From: Moniliella sp. 'wahieum'
Lineage: Eukaryota; Basidiomycota; Moniliellomycetes; Moniliellales; Moniliellaceae
Reading direction: 5' to 3'
NCBI GenBank assembly: GCA_003971905.1
Contig: RSEE01000027.1
Coordinates: forward strand, 661,113 to 725,112
DNA length: 64,000 nucleotides
Part shown: one piece after another, positions 13,063 through 24,062 of the stretch
How the letters are laid out: the number at the start of each line of letters is the position of its first letter
Position numbering within the stretch: the first letter of the stretch is position 1
Program-made: the position numbers and the translations under genes
Notes under the pieces: generated by a model
The model's input: the letters and a program-made list of their open reading frames with translations, nothing else
Told to the model about the DNA's origin: nothing
Database searches by the model: none

Positions 13063-13683
13063 ATGGCTGCCCGCACCGTCTTTTCCCAGGCTGCCCTCGG
13101 CGCCCGCCTTGCGCCCGCCTTCGCTGCCGCTGCGCGTCCCTCGGCCCTGCGCATCGCCACGCCTGCCCTGTCTGCACGCGCCCTCCACAGCTCTCCCCGC
13201 GCGCTCGAGGTGGTCACGCGCTACACCAAGGAGCATGAGTGGATCGCCTACGACACCGAGTTGAACATCGGCACCATTGGCATCACGGACCATGCCCAGA
13301 ACACGCTGGGCGACACCACCTTCATTGACCTCCCTGGCCTGGGTATGGAGTTTGAGGCAGGTGGTACGTAGACTCTCGCTGGGGCTGATGCTCCGCCGCC
13401 TGCGTGTCCCAAGCACAAAGTACTAACCCCGCCCCCCCTGCCTCCCACAGACTCGATTGGCGGTGTCGAGTCGGTCAAGGCCGCGTCCGACATTTACGCC
13501 CCCGTGTCGGGGATCGTCGAGGCAGTCAACGAGCAGCTGCAGGACAACCCTGGTTTGATCAACAAGTCTCCCGAAGACAAGGGCTGGCTGCTCAAGGTCC
13601 GCCTGGCCAACCCTGCCGAGGTGGAGACGTTGCTCAAGAAGGACACGTACGACACCCTGGTCCAGGAGGAGGCGGACGCCTAA
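13063..13683 (+). CDS. GCV3: Glycine cleavage system H protein, mitochondrial
   Basis: Lipoyl carrier of the mitochondrial glycine decarboxylase complex, shuttling the aminomethyl group between the P, T and L proteins. The first 40 or so residues (MAARTVFSQAALGARLAP) are Arg/Ala-rich with no acid, a mitochondrial targeting peptide. The mature part begins near RYTKEHEWIAYD and carries GTIGITDHAQNTLGD. An intron at 13364-13450 (GTACGT donor, CCACAG acceptor) interrupts the sequence just before DSIGGVESVKAASDIYAPV, where the Lys of ESVKA is the lipoylation site. It closes with NKSPEDKGWLLKVRL as in the family. About 177 residues, frame intact. Confidence 0.96.
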
Positions 13684-14544
13684 GTGATGGTCGAGTGACT
13701 AGTGATGGCTCGGCCCGATGAGGCACAGAACCCCCCCCGTCCGATTGTCCACTTGTGCGTTCCTCCGCCCTTGCAGGCACGCGGGCTGTCCCTATTCTCG
13801 TCTGATTTGCTGAACAGGATGCTGTTCCCAGCTCATCACCTCAGGCCTCACCCCCTCTACTCCTTCCATGAACGTTGAACCTGCTTGTACCCCGTTCCAC
13901 CGGTCCTTTCATGCTCAGCCTCAGCTGAGTTGTGTTGCGTAGCTGCGGCGCCTTCCCACGCCCGCCTGTCATTTTCTGCAATGCAAGTCGACGATACTAC
14001 TGTGGTGTGAGCTCGGGTGGTGGCGAGGGGGGCGATGCAGACGGAGCGGGGCGACATGCGACGCGATGAGATGACCCGAGATCTGAGATGGGATGGCGCA
14101 GGGCACAAATTCGAGCGTGTGGAGTGGACAGGTGGGAGTGACCTGGGTGACTTGCTCAGAAACCTGGGTCGATTCAATTGAATCACGGAAGAGGGAATTT
14201 CGTGTCCCTAGTCCCTCTTGTCGAGGCAGAGGCGTGCCCGTGTGATGCATGTGACGTGAGCAAAAGTGACGTAGTTAAGGCACCGGGTAGCCGAGGGTAC
14301 CCGGTATAGGCCTAAGGCTGGTAAGCGACACGCGGGGTGCTGGACCGCAGGCATCTGCACACAGACTAGGGTTGGCGCGCCGCACTGCGCCCGTGTGCGT
14401 CGGTCGGCGATGCTGGTCCGAAACTGGGATGCTGCCTGCTGTGGCTCCCTCCACTCGTGGCCGTGAGGTGACGGAAGTGGCTACTCATATTCGTCACTGG
14501 CTGGCCTGTCGCCAGGCGACTCTCGCCCGGCGGGAGCAGCAGCC
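13684..14544. other. Intergenic region
   Basis: 3' side of GCV3 and 5' side of the NMN adenylyltransferase gene. There is a short palindromic stretch at 14279-14325 made of GGGTA/TACCC words. No coding signal is seen. Confidence 0.45.
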
Positions 14545-16103
14545 ATGCGGGCCACACGACCAGCCCAGCCCAGCGCGTCCCCACCACCTCTCTCCAGGCC
14601 AGGCCCCATGTCGGCCGACTCTGCCTCGGCCAGCCCCGCTCGCGGCCGCCCACAATCCTCGGGCCCATCCAGCCGCGCGTCGCATGCCTCCCCCTCGCCC
14701 TCGGTCGAGCAGATGCAGCGCACCATGCCCCGCATGACCGACAGCACCACCGGTCCCGGCGGCCCCTCGTCGCTCAAGTTTGCCGCCCTCAGCGTCAACT
14801 CGTACCAGCTCGACAGCCCCCCCTTTATTGGCACCGCCGTTGGCTCCGATGGCGTCCTGCCCGACCCGCCTGCCTCCCAGCACCGCACCTCCCCGCCCCA
14901 TTCGCCCGGCACCACGCCATCTGTCCAGCCCCATCCCCACCCGCCTGCCCCGCCTGGCTCGGCCCCTGTGTCCTCCCTTTCGCCCCACCTTCATCGCAAC
15001 GCAGACGTGAGCGCGTTGAGCCTCGACGATCTTCACCGCCCCGAGTCGAGCGCCCATTGTACTCCAGCTTCCACAACGATGTCGACGGCCTGGAGGATTC
15101 CACGTCGGTCTTGACTGGCGAAGACGAGGTGGATGCCAACTTGGATCTGTCCCCGATTCGCGTGCCCATGCAGGCGCAGAGGAAATCCGACTACTGCTTC
15201 CCCAAGCATCGCTTGCCCCAGCGGATGCACGACGAGTCCAAGACCCCGCTTGTGATCGTCGCTTGCGGCTCCTTTTCTCCTCCTACCTACCTTCATTTGC
15301 GCATCTTTGAGATGGCCAAGGACGCCATCCTCGAGTCGGGGGAATACGAACTTTTGGCAGGGTACTACTCGCCAGTTTCGGATCATTACAAGAAGGCGGA
15401 TTTGGCGCCCTCACGCACCGCGTCCGCATGTGCGAGCTCGCGGTGGAGAAGACTTCGACTTGGCTCATGGTGGATGCATGGGAATCGCTGCAAGATGAGT
15501 ACCAACGCACTGCCGTCGTCCTGGATCATTTCGACGACTGTCTCAACAAATGTACCGAGGGCGGCATCCTCCTCTCCGATGGCACCCGCAAACCTGTACG
15601 AATCATGCTCTTGGCTGGAGGCGACTTGATCCAGAGCATGGGCGAACCGGGGGTCTGGGCCGAAGCCGATTTGCGTCACATCCTAGGCCGGTTCGGGTGC
15701 TTGATTGTCGAACGGACCGGCGCCGACGTTTCGTCCTTTCTCTTGTCTCACGACCTTCTTTGGGCCGAGCGGAACCACCTGTTGGTCATCAAACAGACTA
15801 TCGTACGTCTCTCTTTCTCTTTCTGTTTCTCTTCCCCTTTCCGGTGTTGGCTCATGTTTTTGAGCTTGGGCACTGACACGCCTGGCATGCCAGTACAATG
15901 ACATTTCCTCTAGTAAAGTACGCCTCTTTATCAAGCGAGGCATGAGCGTCAAGTACCTCTTGCCCAACTCGGTGATTAACTACATCAATCAACACCGATT
16001 GTATCGTCTCCCGAGCCAGCCACAGAGCCTGCGCCTTGATTCGCCGAGATGCGCTGAACTGGTGCGCATGTTGTCTGTGGAACGCCCACAGCGCAAGACG
16101 TAA
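14545..16103 (+). CDS. NMA1: Nicotinamide mononucleotide adenylyltransferase
   Basis: Joins NMN and ATP to make NAD+, the last step of both salvage and de novo pathways. The nucleotidyltransferase signature GSFSPPTYLHLRIFEMAKD sits near 15265-15320. YYSPVSDHYKKADL follows, then HRVRMCELAVEKTSTWLMVD after a one-base break near 15405. ILLAGGDLIQSM and PGVWAEADL come later (read as IMLLAGGD...). An intron at 15803-15893 (GTACGT donor, GCCAG acceptor) lies before YNDISSSKVRLFIKRGMSV, the ISSTxxR-type motif that closes the active site, here with Ser in place of Thr. The N-terminal about 170 residues are Pro/Ser-rich and probably disordered. A frame break near 15056 joins them to the catalytic part. 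ATG 14608 is an alternative start in the same frame. Confidence 0.92.
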
Positions 16104-16575
16104 AGTCGCGTTTGCGGCCCCTCGTTTCTCAACATGATGCGTAATGCCCCCCGCCTGTGCCCTCACCACCCCAGGAGACTTATTACCATCTCTTCTAACG
16201 TCTTCCAACGCCTTTCAACGTACTGCATTCCCGCCTCTCTTCCCCCTCCCGCCATGCTCCCGCGATCAGCCCACTGGGCTGTCTTGTGTCTTTCGCGGAG
16301 CTGCCCGAGTTTGTTGAGTAGGTTCCCCTCGGCGTCCTCTATGTGTCATGCACATGCTCCCATGTGCGCCTCCGTCTAGTGCTTTGCGATTCCCCGCACA
16401 TTCGCCCTCGCTATGATACACCCTCACCCTGCCCAGCCCCACGTGGGCCGCCGACCTGGTTTCTCCTTAGTTTCGTGACCTGCAGCGTGACCTGCAGTGG
16501 CCGCGTGGGATGGATTCGTAGGTGCTGGAACCCTTGTCGGTCCGCCGACCCCTGGTTAGGTACTAGCTCCAGTTA
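16104..16575. other. Intergenic region between convergent genes
   Basis: 3' sides of the NMN adenylyltransferase (plus) and SDR (minus) genes. C/T-rich, without a coding signal. Confidence 0.45.
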
Positions 16576-17784
16576 CTAGTTGAGTGCCAAGACATGGGGG
16601 CTCGGGACGCCGGTCCAGCCGCGTTGGGCATAATCGGCAAACGCAATCACCTCGCCATCCACCACCTGTTGCACACTCTTGTACGGATAAACGCCGAGGA
16701 TGCGCTCTGCCTTGCTACCGTCCACGCGCGGTTGGATGATGCCCACGCCGCTACCATGCCGACCGGGGTGGATGCGCTGCTTCAGTTCGGCGGGCGCGAC
16801 CGTAGAGGCGTGCACGGCATCGCTAAAGTCCTGCCAGGTCCAACTGTTGGCGTACGCAGGAATTCTGTCCCGAAAGAGTCAAGCACAACGTCAGATCACG
16901 AACCCAACATTTCTCCCTTTGCAGAGGGGGAGGGGGAGGAGGAGGAAATAAGTATCAGAAAGACGACGTACCGTTGCCCGCCTGCTTCTGGCACCGAAAG
17001 CGCTTTGACATGCATCTCGGCCACGTCGCGTACATCCACATAGCCTCCTTTTGGATCCTGGTACTCCTCCACAGGCACCTTTCCCGCAAACAGCTCCCAC
17101 TGGATGCGCAGGGAATAGTTGAGCGCTTCGGGCCCAGCACCGGCAAGCGCGTGAATGGGCGGACCAAAGATGTACGTGGGGCAGATGGTGACCAAGTCAA
17201 AGGGAGCCTGACTCGTTTCGACAAAGGCCCATGCCGCACGCTCGGCAAGCACCTTGGATGCATCGTACGCATGTTCCTTGCCCGTGCCGGTGGGGTCGGC
17301 TCGGTACAGCTGCAGTCCAGCCGTGTTCCAGTCCTCGGCGGTAAACACGGCGTTGGCAGCTGCGTCGGGTGCGGCCACAGCCGACGTGGACGAGGTAAGA
17401 ACGACGCGCACGGCCGAATCGGCGGCGTGGGCACGGAGCGCACCAAGCACATTGGTCGTGCCTTGCACGCGGGCTCAATCAAGCCCTGGTCAGGATGGAG
17501 AGACGGAGGGCTATCGACCGGCGAGCCCGTGTGGATCACAGCCGCCACCCCTTGCACCGCCGTATCAAACCCGCCCACGCTCCGCAGATCGTCCAACACC
17601 ACATACTCAACCGGCCCGCGCCGTGCCGCGCGTAAATCTGCTCCAGGTACGCGCCCTTGGCCTCGGAACGCACAGTCGTCCGCACCCGGTACCCCGCCCG
17701 CAGCGCGTACTCGCACACCCACGCACCCACAAACCCGCTGCCCGAGGTAACGAGGATCAAGCTGTTGGGAGCAACGGGCGCCAT
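16576..17784 (-). CDS. Extended SDR reductase (dihydroflavonol reductase/Gre2-like)
   Basis: NADP(H)-dependent carbonyl reductase of the extended short-chain dehydrogenase family. The start at 17784 gives a Rossmann motif LVTSGSGFVGAWVCEYALRA with Ser in the usual first Gly/Thr position. Then VIHTGSP, VVLTSSTSAVAAP and the catalytic YDASKVLAERAAW (YxxxK) appear in order, followed by TICPTYIFGPP. An intron at 16971-16865 (GTACGT donor, GGACAG acceptor) precedes IPAYANSWTWQDFSDA. The frame breaks near 17615 and 17480. About 370 residues, a usual length. Close relatives act on aldehydes, methylglyoxal or ketones; the substrate here cannot be told. Confidence 0.85.
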
Positions 17785-19111
17785 GGGACAAACGTCAAAC
17801 AACCAGCCAAACCGTCCGTCCAGACAGGGTGACAGGACACGATAGACCTTCGGGCGAGGGCGGCGGCGCTATAAGTATGCTCATTCGCTCCTGTTGGGAC
17901 GAGCTGGGCCATCGATCACACAGTCAGACTTGAAGCTTGAAGCTTGATGCATGAAGCTCGAGGCGGCTGGGGGGCGGAGGCGCTGCATATGAGAAGCTGA
18001 GACCCTGATTCTGACGATTCTTCCGAATGAATAAGCGCTTGATCGTTCCCCACCCTCAGAACGCCTCTAAACGCCCCAATGGGGTGCTGGGCCATGTGGG
18101 CGGCGCTGAGCTCAGCCTTGGAGCTTGGGCCTTGGGGCGTGGGGAGCGACAAAACCGATGCGCACGGACCGGGGCGTTGCGGGAGAGCCGCTCATGACGT
18201 CATGCTGGGTATCTATACGGCCAGGGCAGCCAGGGCAGCCGGGGCACGCTGGGTATCACTACGTTGAGTACGTTGAGTATATTCCGCCTGCGCGTTGGAT
18301 CATCCAAATCTTATTAGGCTCGACAGGGCCACCTCGGCCACCACATGCCACACCACACCTCGTCTGTCTGGCAACCAACACCTTCGGCAGGTGGTCTGAC
18401 GATCTGATGAGCCACACTTGCCAGATCTCACCGCGTGTGGCCGAGGACGCTGAGGATGCAATGGGGGGCTCAGCCTGAGCGTTCAGGATGAGCGCTCAGG
18501 CTGAGCACGCTGAGCTCAGCAGCCCAGCTGTTGAGCGGCTGCCGTTATGCGGCCCGGCGAATACTGGTTGGCAGAGTGCACCGCAGCCTCTTCAACTGCA
18601 TGTGCAACGTTCAACGTTCCCATGTGCACAACGCTGAGCTGAGGCGCTGAGAGAGGCTCACATTCACAACAAACAGTGCCTCAGTCTAATAACCCATCAT
18701 CCGATGATCCCTCTGTCCCTCAGCACCTCAGCTGCATCTGCACCCCAGATCTCATCGCCTCATCGCCTAGAGGGCGAGGGAATCCGGCTGTACTATTGCC
18801 GTAATAGCCTGCGAAGCGTTTGCGTAGCGCCTCTTGCTGTATAATCCACCCACAGCCATTCCCGAACAACACATGCGATTCGAAGTGGGTGGGTAAATGG
18901 GGTGCCGATTTCAACTTTCAGGTGCTCAGTCCATCTTCAATGTTGAAGCGCTTCGTTGCGTTGCATGTTGAAGTTCAACGTTCAACTGGCCAACCTGCTT
19001 TGCTTGGGCGGCGGGGCTAAAAAAATTCACCTTCTTCGCGACGCATCCTCCATTTACCGTCCCCGACCCGCAGCTCCCCAGCCACCGCCGCTTTCTCTTC
19101 CTGCCGTCGCC
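17785..19111. other. Intergenic region with palindrome-based short repeats
   Basis: Contains the 5' region of the SDR gene and that of POP1. It holds TTGAAGCTTGAAGCTTGA at about 17932-17948, a dense cluster of GCTCAG/CTGAGC words at 18465-18535, repeated AACGTTC words at 18605-18625 and 18970-18990, and GGCAGCCAGGGCAGCC near 18222. No gene is supported. Confidence 0.6.
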
Positions 19112-22100
19112 ATGGCGAGCCAGATGAGCCTCAGCGCCAAAGAGCAGCTCGCGGCCGAGACGGGCCGCTTGGGATCCGTTGGCCCTGCTGCGCCCATTCC
19201 GGCCCAACTCCAAATCAGCGCAGCTGTGTCGGCTCGCGCGTCCGAAGTGCAGGCGCTCCTGCGTATGATGAAGGCCGCGCGCGCCAACCAGACGACGCGG
19301 GCGTGGCAGCAGCTGCCGCGCGAGTTGCGTCGGAGAGCAGCGAGCCACAACGTCCTTCGCTTGCCTCGCCGGCTGCGTGCCAAGGCGTTGCGCGAGATGG
19401 AGGCGTCCAAGACCCAGCCCCGGACCCGTGCCTCACTCCGCGCACGGTTTGCCAACTATCCACACACGGCTGCCGCTCGTCGACGCGAACGGCTTCGTGA
19501 CCGTGCGGCTCGGCCGGAAGCCCAATGGCTCGAGACCCACCGCTGGCACGCCAAACGATTCCGCATGACCCGTGGAGCTGATGACAAGCGCCCCGCCCCT
19601 CACCGCCTCAAGCCCAATCGCGCTCCAGCCACCGAGCCGCTCCCCATGCCCGTCGTCGTCGCCCAGACCCCTCATCAAAAGTCCCAACGCACCACATGGC
19701 GCGCCGCCTCGGACTCGGTCGTCCTCCACGACGCCAGTTATTCGGCATGGTTTCGGTTGGACTCAACGGCTGAGAGCAAGCAAGATGCCGCTCAAGCTCT
19801 CTCCGCCGTCTTGCATGCCGCTGGAGTCGCTTCCACCCCGGCGTGTGCAGTGCAGGAAGAGCTTCTTTTCTCTGGGTCTTATGCTTCCGAATCGGTACTT
19901 CTTTCATCTGCCCATACCGACAGAGAGCAAGAGTCGGGGGACAACCTTGCCCGCGTCGTTGCCCCCGTTTTGCTTCTTCGCTTCACTCACTTGACCGGAG
20001 CAAGTGCGGTTCTTCGTACCCATCCTTCTGTGGTAGAAAACGTGCAGAAAGCTCTCCAATTGGCTATCCGCTTGACCAAGACGGAAGCGAAGGTGGTCTT
20101 GACGCCTATGGCTTTAGCTCCTCACCCCTCTGTGGCTGTGCCCAACGAACGATCGAACCCTCGTCGGGTACGAGATGCAGATTCCCCCCTGCCAGTGTCC
20201 AAGACCCCAACATCGGATCACGTCTCCTCGACTGGAAGCCACAAACGGCGACAACAAGTCCGTGCCGCCCTCAACCTTTGGTCAGGCAAAGGGCCCAACA
20301 CGCCTCGCAAGCGCCTGCGCGGGCATGCAGGACAAGCGTTTGTTGGGCCCCTCGCGGGCCCCCAAGCTGGATGGAATACCTTTACTCTCACTGGCCCCGC
20401 CGCTGGCAGACTGCTTGGCGCAGTGTTGACCCCAACTCCCGATACCCCGGACGCGACCACGCGAGCGTTGCAGCTGATCTCTCAGAAGCTTTCTCCGAGC
20501 CAGGTGCCTCGAGGGTACGTCTTGGCGCTGTCGGTGCAAGATCCTCGTCTTGCCTTCCCTCCTAAACTTCCCGCCAACGAGCCCTTGGCGCTTCGCAATG
20601 CCGCCAAGAGGGCCAAAGATGAGTTTGGACGTCCTCAGCCCCAACCCCGGCCTCGATCTCGTAAGCGTAAACGACAACAAACTGTCCAAGATGCCACAGG
20701 CCAAGATGGGCTGCCGGTGGCAGTCGAGCAGTTCAACCTCCTCCTCTCCAGCCTTACTCCAGGCCCTTCGTCTCCGAAGCCCAACCCTGTTCTCCATCAA
20801 TTTTTCTATGCTCCTCCCGATCTGCCTTATTATACCCAGGGGGATATTGACGCTCGTCGGTCCTGTGCGGCAGGAGGGCTGGTTCCCGGGGCTGTGGTGC
20901 GGCCCGGCCCAAGGGACCAGAACCTCCCGTGCTCTTGATCCGGACGGATGTAAGGAGCAGGGGCGCTGCCCCCCTGTTTTCGGCCTCGGACTTGGAGCCT
21001 GCTCTGTCTGCTCAGGCCGGCTCCAAGGCAAAGGAAGGCGATGCGTCGGCTGGGTGGACCTTGTGGTTCCACGGGGGTGGGGAATGGCGTTCTGGAAGAG
21101 CCTGGTCCACCCGCACACACGACGTCGCTGCGCAGGACACCCAGGCCCACCTAGCCCTCGAGGCACGCGCGCCTACCTTTCCCGACGATTTTGTTACTCC
21201 TCTTCTGCCAGGAGAGGCAGGGCCTGCTCTGCCTCTGCCCCCCACCCATCCTTTTGCCCATCTCTGGCACACGCGCGCTCTCGTCGCTCGACGGGACTGG
21301 AAGCGGCATCCTTCAGGCAAACGGACGGCGTTGCCTCCCGATTCCGATGCCGCAGGACACCCCCTGACCGCCTTCGTCCCCTCGGGCCCCAACCTCTTCC
21401 CCCACCATGCGGCCACGTGGCTCGTGGCAGCCCGTATGGCGCGCGCGCGCGCCCTGGCCGAGCTGCCCCTGACCCCGCTGCCTGGACTGGAGACCAAGCT
21501 GGAGGAAAGGACACCTTGGTTGCTTCATGTCACCTCTGCGGATGCCACGGCCTGGTTGGGCCTCGCCTATGCGCTCTTTTCTCCCCAAGCAACTCCCAGC
21601 ACCGATGGTACCCAACTGGCGTGCGCGTTGCAGCAAGTCTCCTCGTTCCGTCCCCGTGCCACACCCGGCCTCGCAGCTCGTCTGGCCACGTGTTTTGTCC
21701 TGGTCCACATTGCCTGTGTGCGCAGGGGCACGCTCACCGCACCTGCATCGTTGCTGCTTGTCCCACAGCAGGAGGATCACCTGTGGCGCTCCGCCTTGCA
21801 CCAGCTTGCGTTGGACGGGAAAGATGAGGTGGCCAGAGAGACGATCGAGAGGCTAGAGATGTCGCGTGTGCCGGCACCCAAAGCACGTGCGCCCCGCTGC
21901 CCATCGGACCTGACCGCGAACCCGGCGAACCCGCACAACCGCCATCCTGGCACCACAAGCAACACCAGCGACGCTCAGCGCGTCCGCGCCGACGTACGCC
22001 TCTTGGGCACCCAAGATGCCCGGGTAGGTACCGTGACCAGCGCTGGGTTTTCCCTCACCCACGGCCGCGCCCATGGGGTGGGTGCGATCAGTCTGCTGGC

Positions 22101-22287
22101 CCTCTGCCACCTCATGTTGCGCGATCAGATTTATTTGCCTGCGCTGCCGGATGGAGAGCAACCAATGCTGGGTCGTGCCAGCGCGGTCGGGTCGGACGCA
22201 ACCCCGTCACCACTGCCCGCCTCGTCGCGGTCCAGAACGCGCCGGGAGCCACGTCGGGCTGCGACGGTGGAACCCATCGTGTTGTAG
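19112..22287 (+). CDS. POP1: Ribonuclease P/MRP protein subunit POP1
   Basis: Largest protein of nuclear RNase P and RNase MRP, needed for tRNA 5' end and rRNA precursor cleavage. The N-terminal POP1 region is clear: RELRRRAASHNVLRLPRRLR near 19325 and then WLETHRWHAKRFRMT near 19530, both diagnostic of the family. The C-terminal half holds a POPLD-like segment (GWTLWFHGGGEWRSGRAW near 21050) and a terminal block GTVTSAGFSLTHGRAHGVGA near 22030. About 1058 residues, similar to animal POP1. One frame break near 20905 (KGP/EPPVLLIRTD) separates two long open frames. No introns are seen. The start at 19112 follows a C/T-rich leader. Confidence 0.93.
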
Positions 22288-22888
22288 CACCCGGCGCGGC
22301 ATATGGCTGCTACTAACACAGTTAATGCTGTGGGCTCTCTGTTTGTAGTCTGTCGGTAAAACGATGATGGATTGCACTTCAAGCTAAGGGATGGGAGATA
22401 GCAGCTAGTGGCAGGCACTGTCGTGGGGAGTGTTGCTGGGATTAAGCTTAAAGTAGCAAAGCGTACAGGCGGGCAATTTGCTGGGTTAAACGTTAAACAT
22501 GCGCCCACTGAATACTGATCCACTAGTTTGGACCGCCAAGTTACCTTCTTTTCCTTCAGCAGCCGCCACGGCACCCTACAACGCACCTAGTAACCAGCCA
22601 ACCGACGGGACTGGGTTTCGGGCACCGTTGCCTGTGGGCCTTTTGATAAAATTGTATGGCCCAAGTCGATTGCGAGTACTACTATGCAGAGACCCCCACG
22701 ATCGTAATTGGAGAAAAGGGATATGCTACTACCTCGTTTCATCTCCGAGAAAGTGCAAGCTGGGCATGGTCAAAAGCAAAAAAAGGATCATGATAATAGT
22801 ACAAAGTGGGATGCTCTTCTTGGGGTGAATATTAGTTGAGATGGCCCAAAAAGAACTGCAGATGTGCAAGATAAAGTGACTGAATGGG
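22288..22888. other. Intergenic region between convergent genes
   Basis: 3' sides of POP1 and the MDR gene. AT-richer than its surroundings, with nothing coding seen. Confidence 0.45.
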
Positions 22889-24062
22889 TTAGAGTGAGTC
22901 GGTTAAACGGATCACTACCGCCCCGCCCTCGGGGTAGGTTGGGCAGGGAGAATCGTGTGTGGCTTCGGGGAGGGACAAGATGACGGGCGGGAGCCTTGGG
23001 CACAGAGATCCATCGCCAAACGCCTGAGCGGTGGCTTGGAGTGCCCTCTGGGCTTCCGAGGTGGAAAGGGAGCCCACTCCTCTCACTGTCTCGAAACGAG
23101 AGGAGGCGGAGGTCTTTGTACGGACAGCACGCCACGGAGCGAAGGAAGATGATTTGACCAAGCGCGTCGTATCTGCCCCATCATATACCACCACCCTCCC
23201 GGTGGGACTCTGCACCCGCGTCAGCGCCTTTTGCCCGGCTTCCAGTCCCGTCGGATCGACAATCAAGTCGAACTTGTGCTCCCGTAGCACCGACGAGACT
23301 GCCCAGGAAACTTCCCCACCACCACCCTGCGCCCCATGGGCCTTGCCCTCCGCCACCGCCGTGGGGCCCATAGACCCGGGTGCATGGGCGACCAGATACA
23401 GTCCCAGCTCAGCTTGCCGTCTTCGACACGCTTGCAACGTTACCAACCCCACTCCTTGGTGGGCATGTAGAATCAGCACCCGGTCCCCTCGCTCCAACCG
23501 ACGACAGAACCGCTCCACAATCTCTTCTGCCACCATCGCAGGCACTGCGAGACACGCCAGCGATGCCATCCCCACCTCATCCGTCACAGGTGCGCGCACG
23601 ACCCAGCTGGAATCGAGGGTGAGAGAACGCTGGGTGAACAGATCCGTCTGCAGTGTCAATCAAAAGCGCAGCAGGGGAAATTACACAGGTGAGGGGTATC
23701 AAAAAGTTAGTGGTTTGTTCCAAATTTCAGCTCGGCGCGCTAGGCCCTGGTAGCCGAGAAGACCAAAAAAGACCAAAGCCGTCTGTCGGGGATGGACGTA
23801 CCTGTTGATCAGTAGTTTCATGAGGCTCTGGCACACCCACCACCCAATCTCCCTTGCTCACATGGCCCACCCCGCTCCCGGTGGCAGCCACCTTGCCCAC
23901 AAAGCTCCTCCTCCACAGAGCCCACGCCCACGCCTCCCATACACCTCCATCTCCTTCCCACTCACCGTAACCGCATGCACCGTGATTAAGACGTGTGTGG
24001 ACGCCAGCATAGTATAGGCAGCTGGCAACGCTGGTTCCGTTGTCCCCACCGTTTCGGCGCAC
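22889..24062 (-). CDS. MDR-family (quinone oxidoreductase-like) protein
   Basis: NAD(P)H-dependent oxidoreductase of the medium-chain superfamily without visible structural zinc. A GroES-like part reads THVLITVHAVTVSGKEM, then VGKVAATGSGVGHVSKGDWV near 23850. An intron at 23801-23648 (GTACGT donor, CTGCAG acceptor) splits ETTDQQ from TDLFTQRSL in phase. The Rossmann part has GDRVLILHAHQGVGLVTLQAC with a weakened Gly motif, FDLIVDPTGLEAG and GRVVVYDGAD. One frame break lies near 23890. The true N-terminus is not clear: no good start codon precedes the GroES-like part, and the upstream disordered frame abuts it, so the two may be one gene. Substrate unknown. Confidence 0.7.
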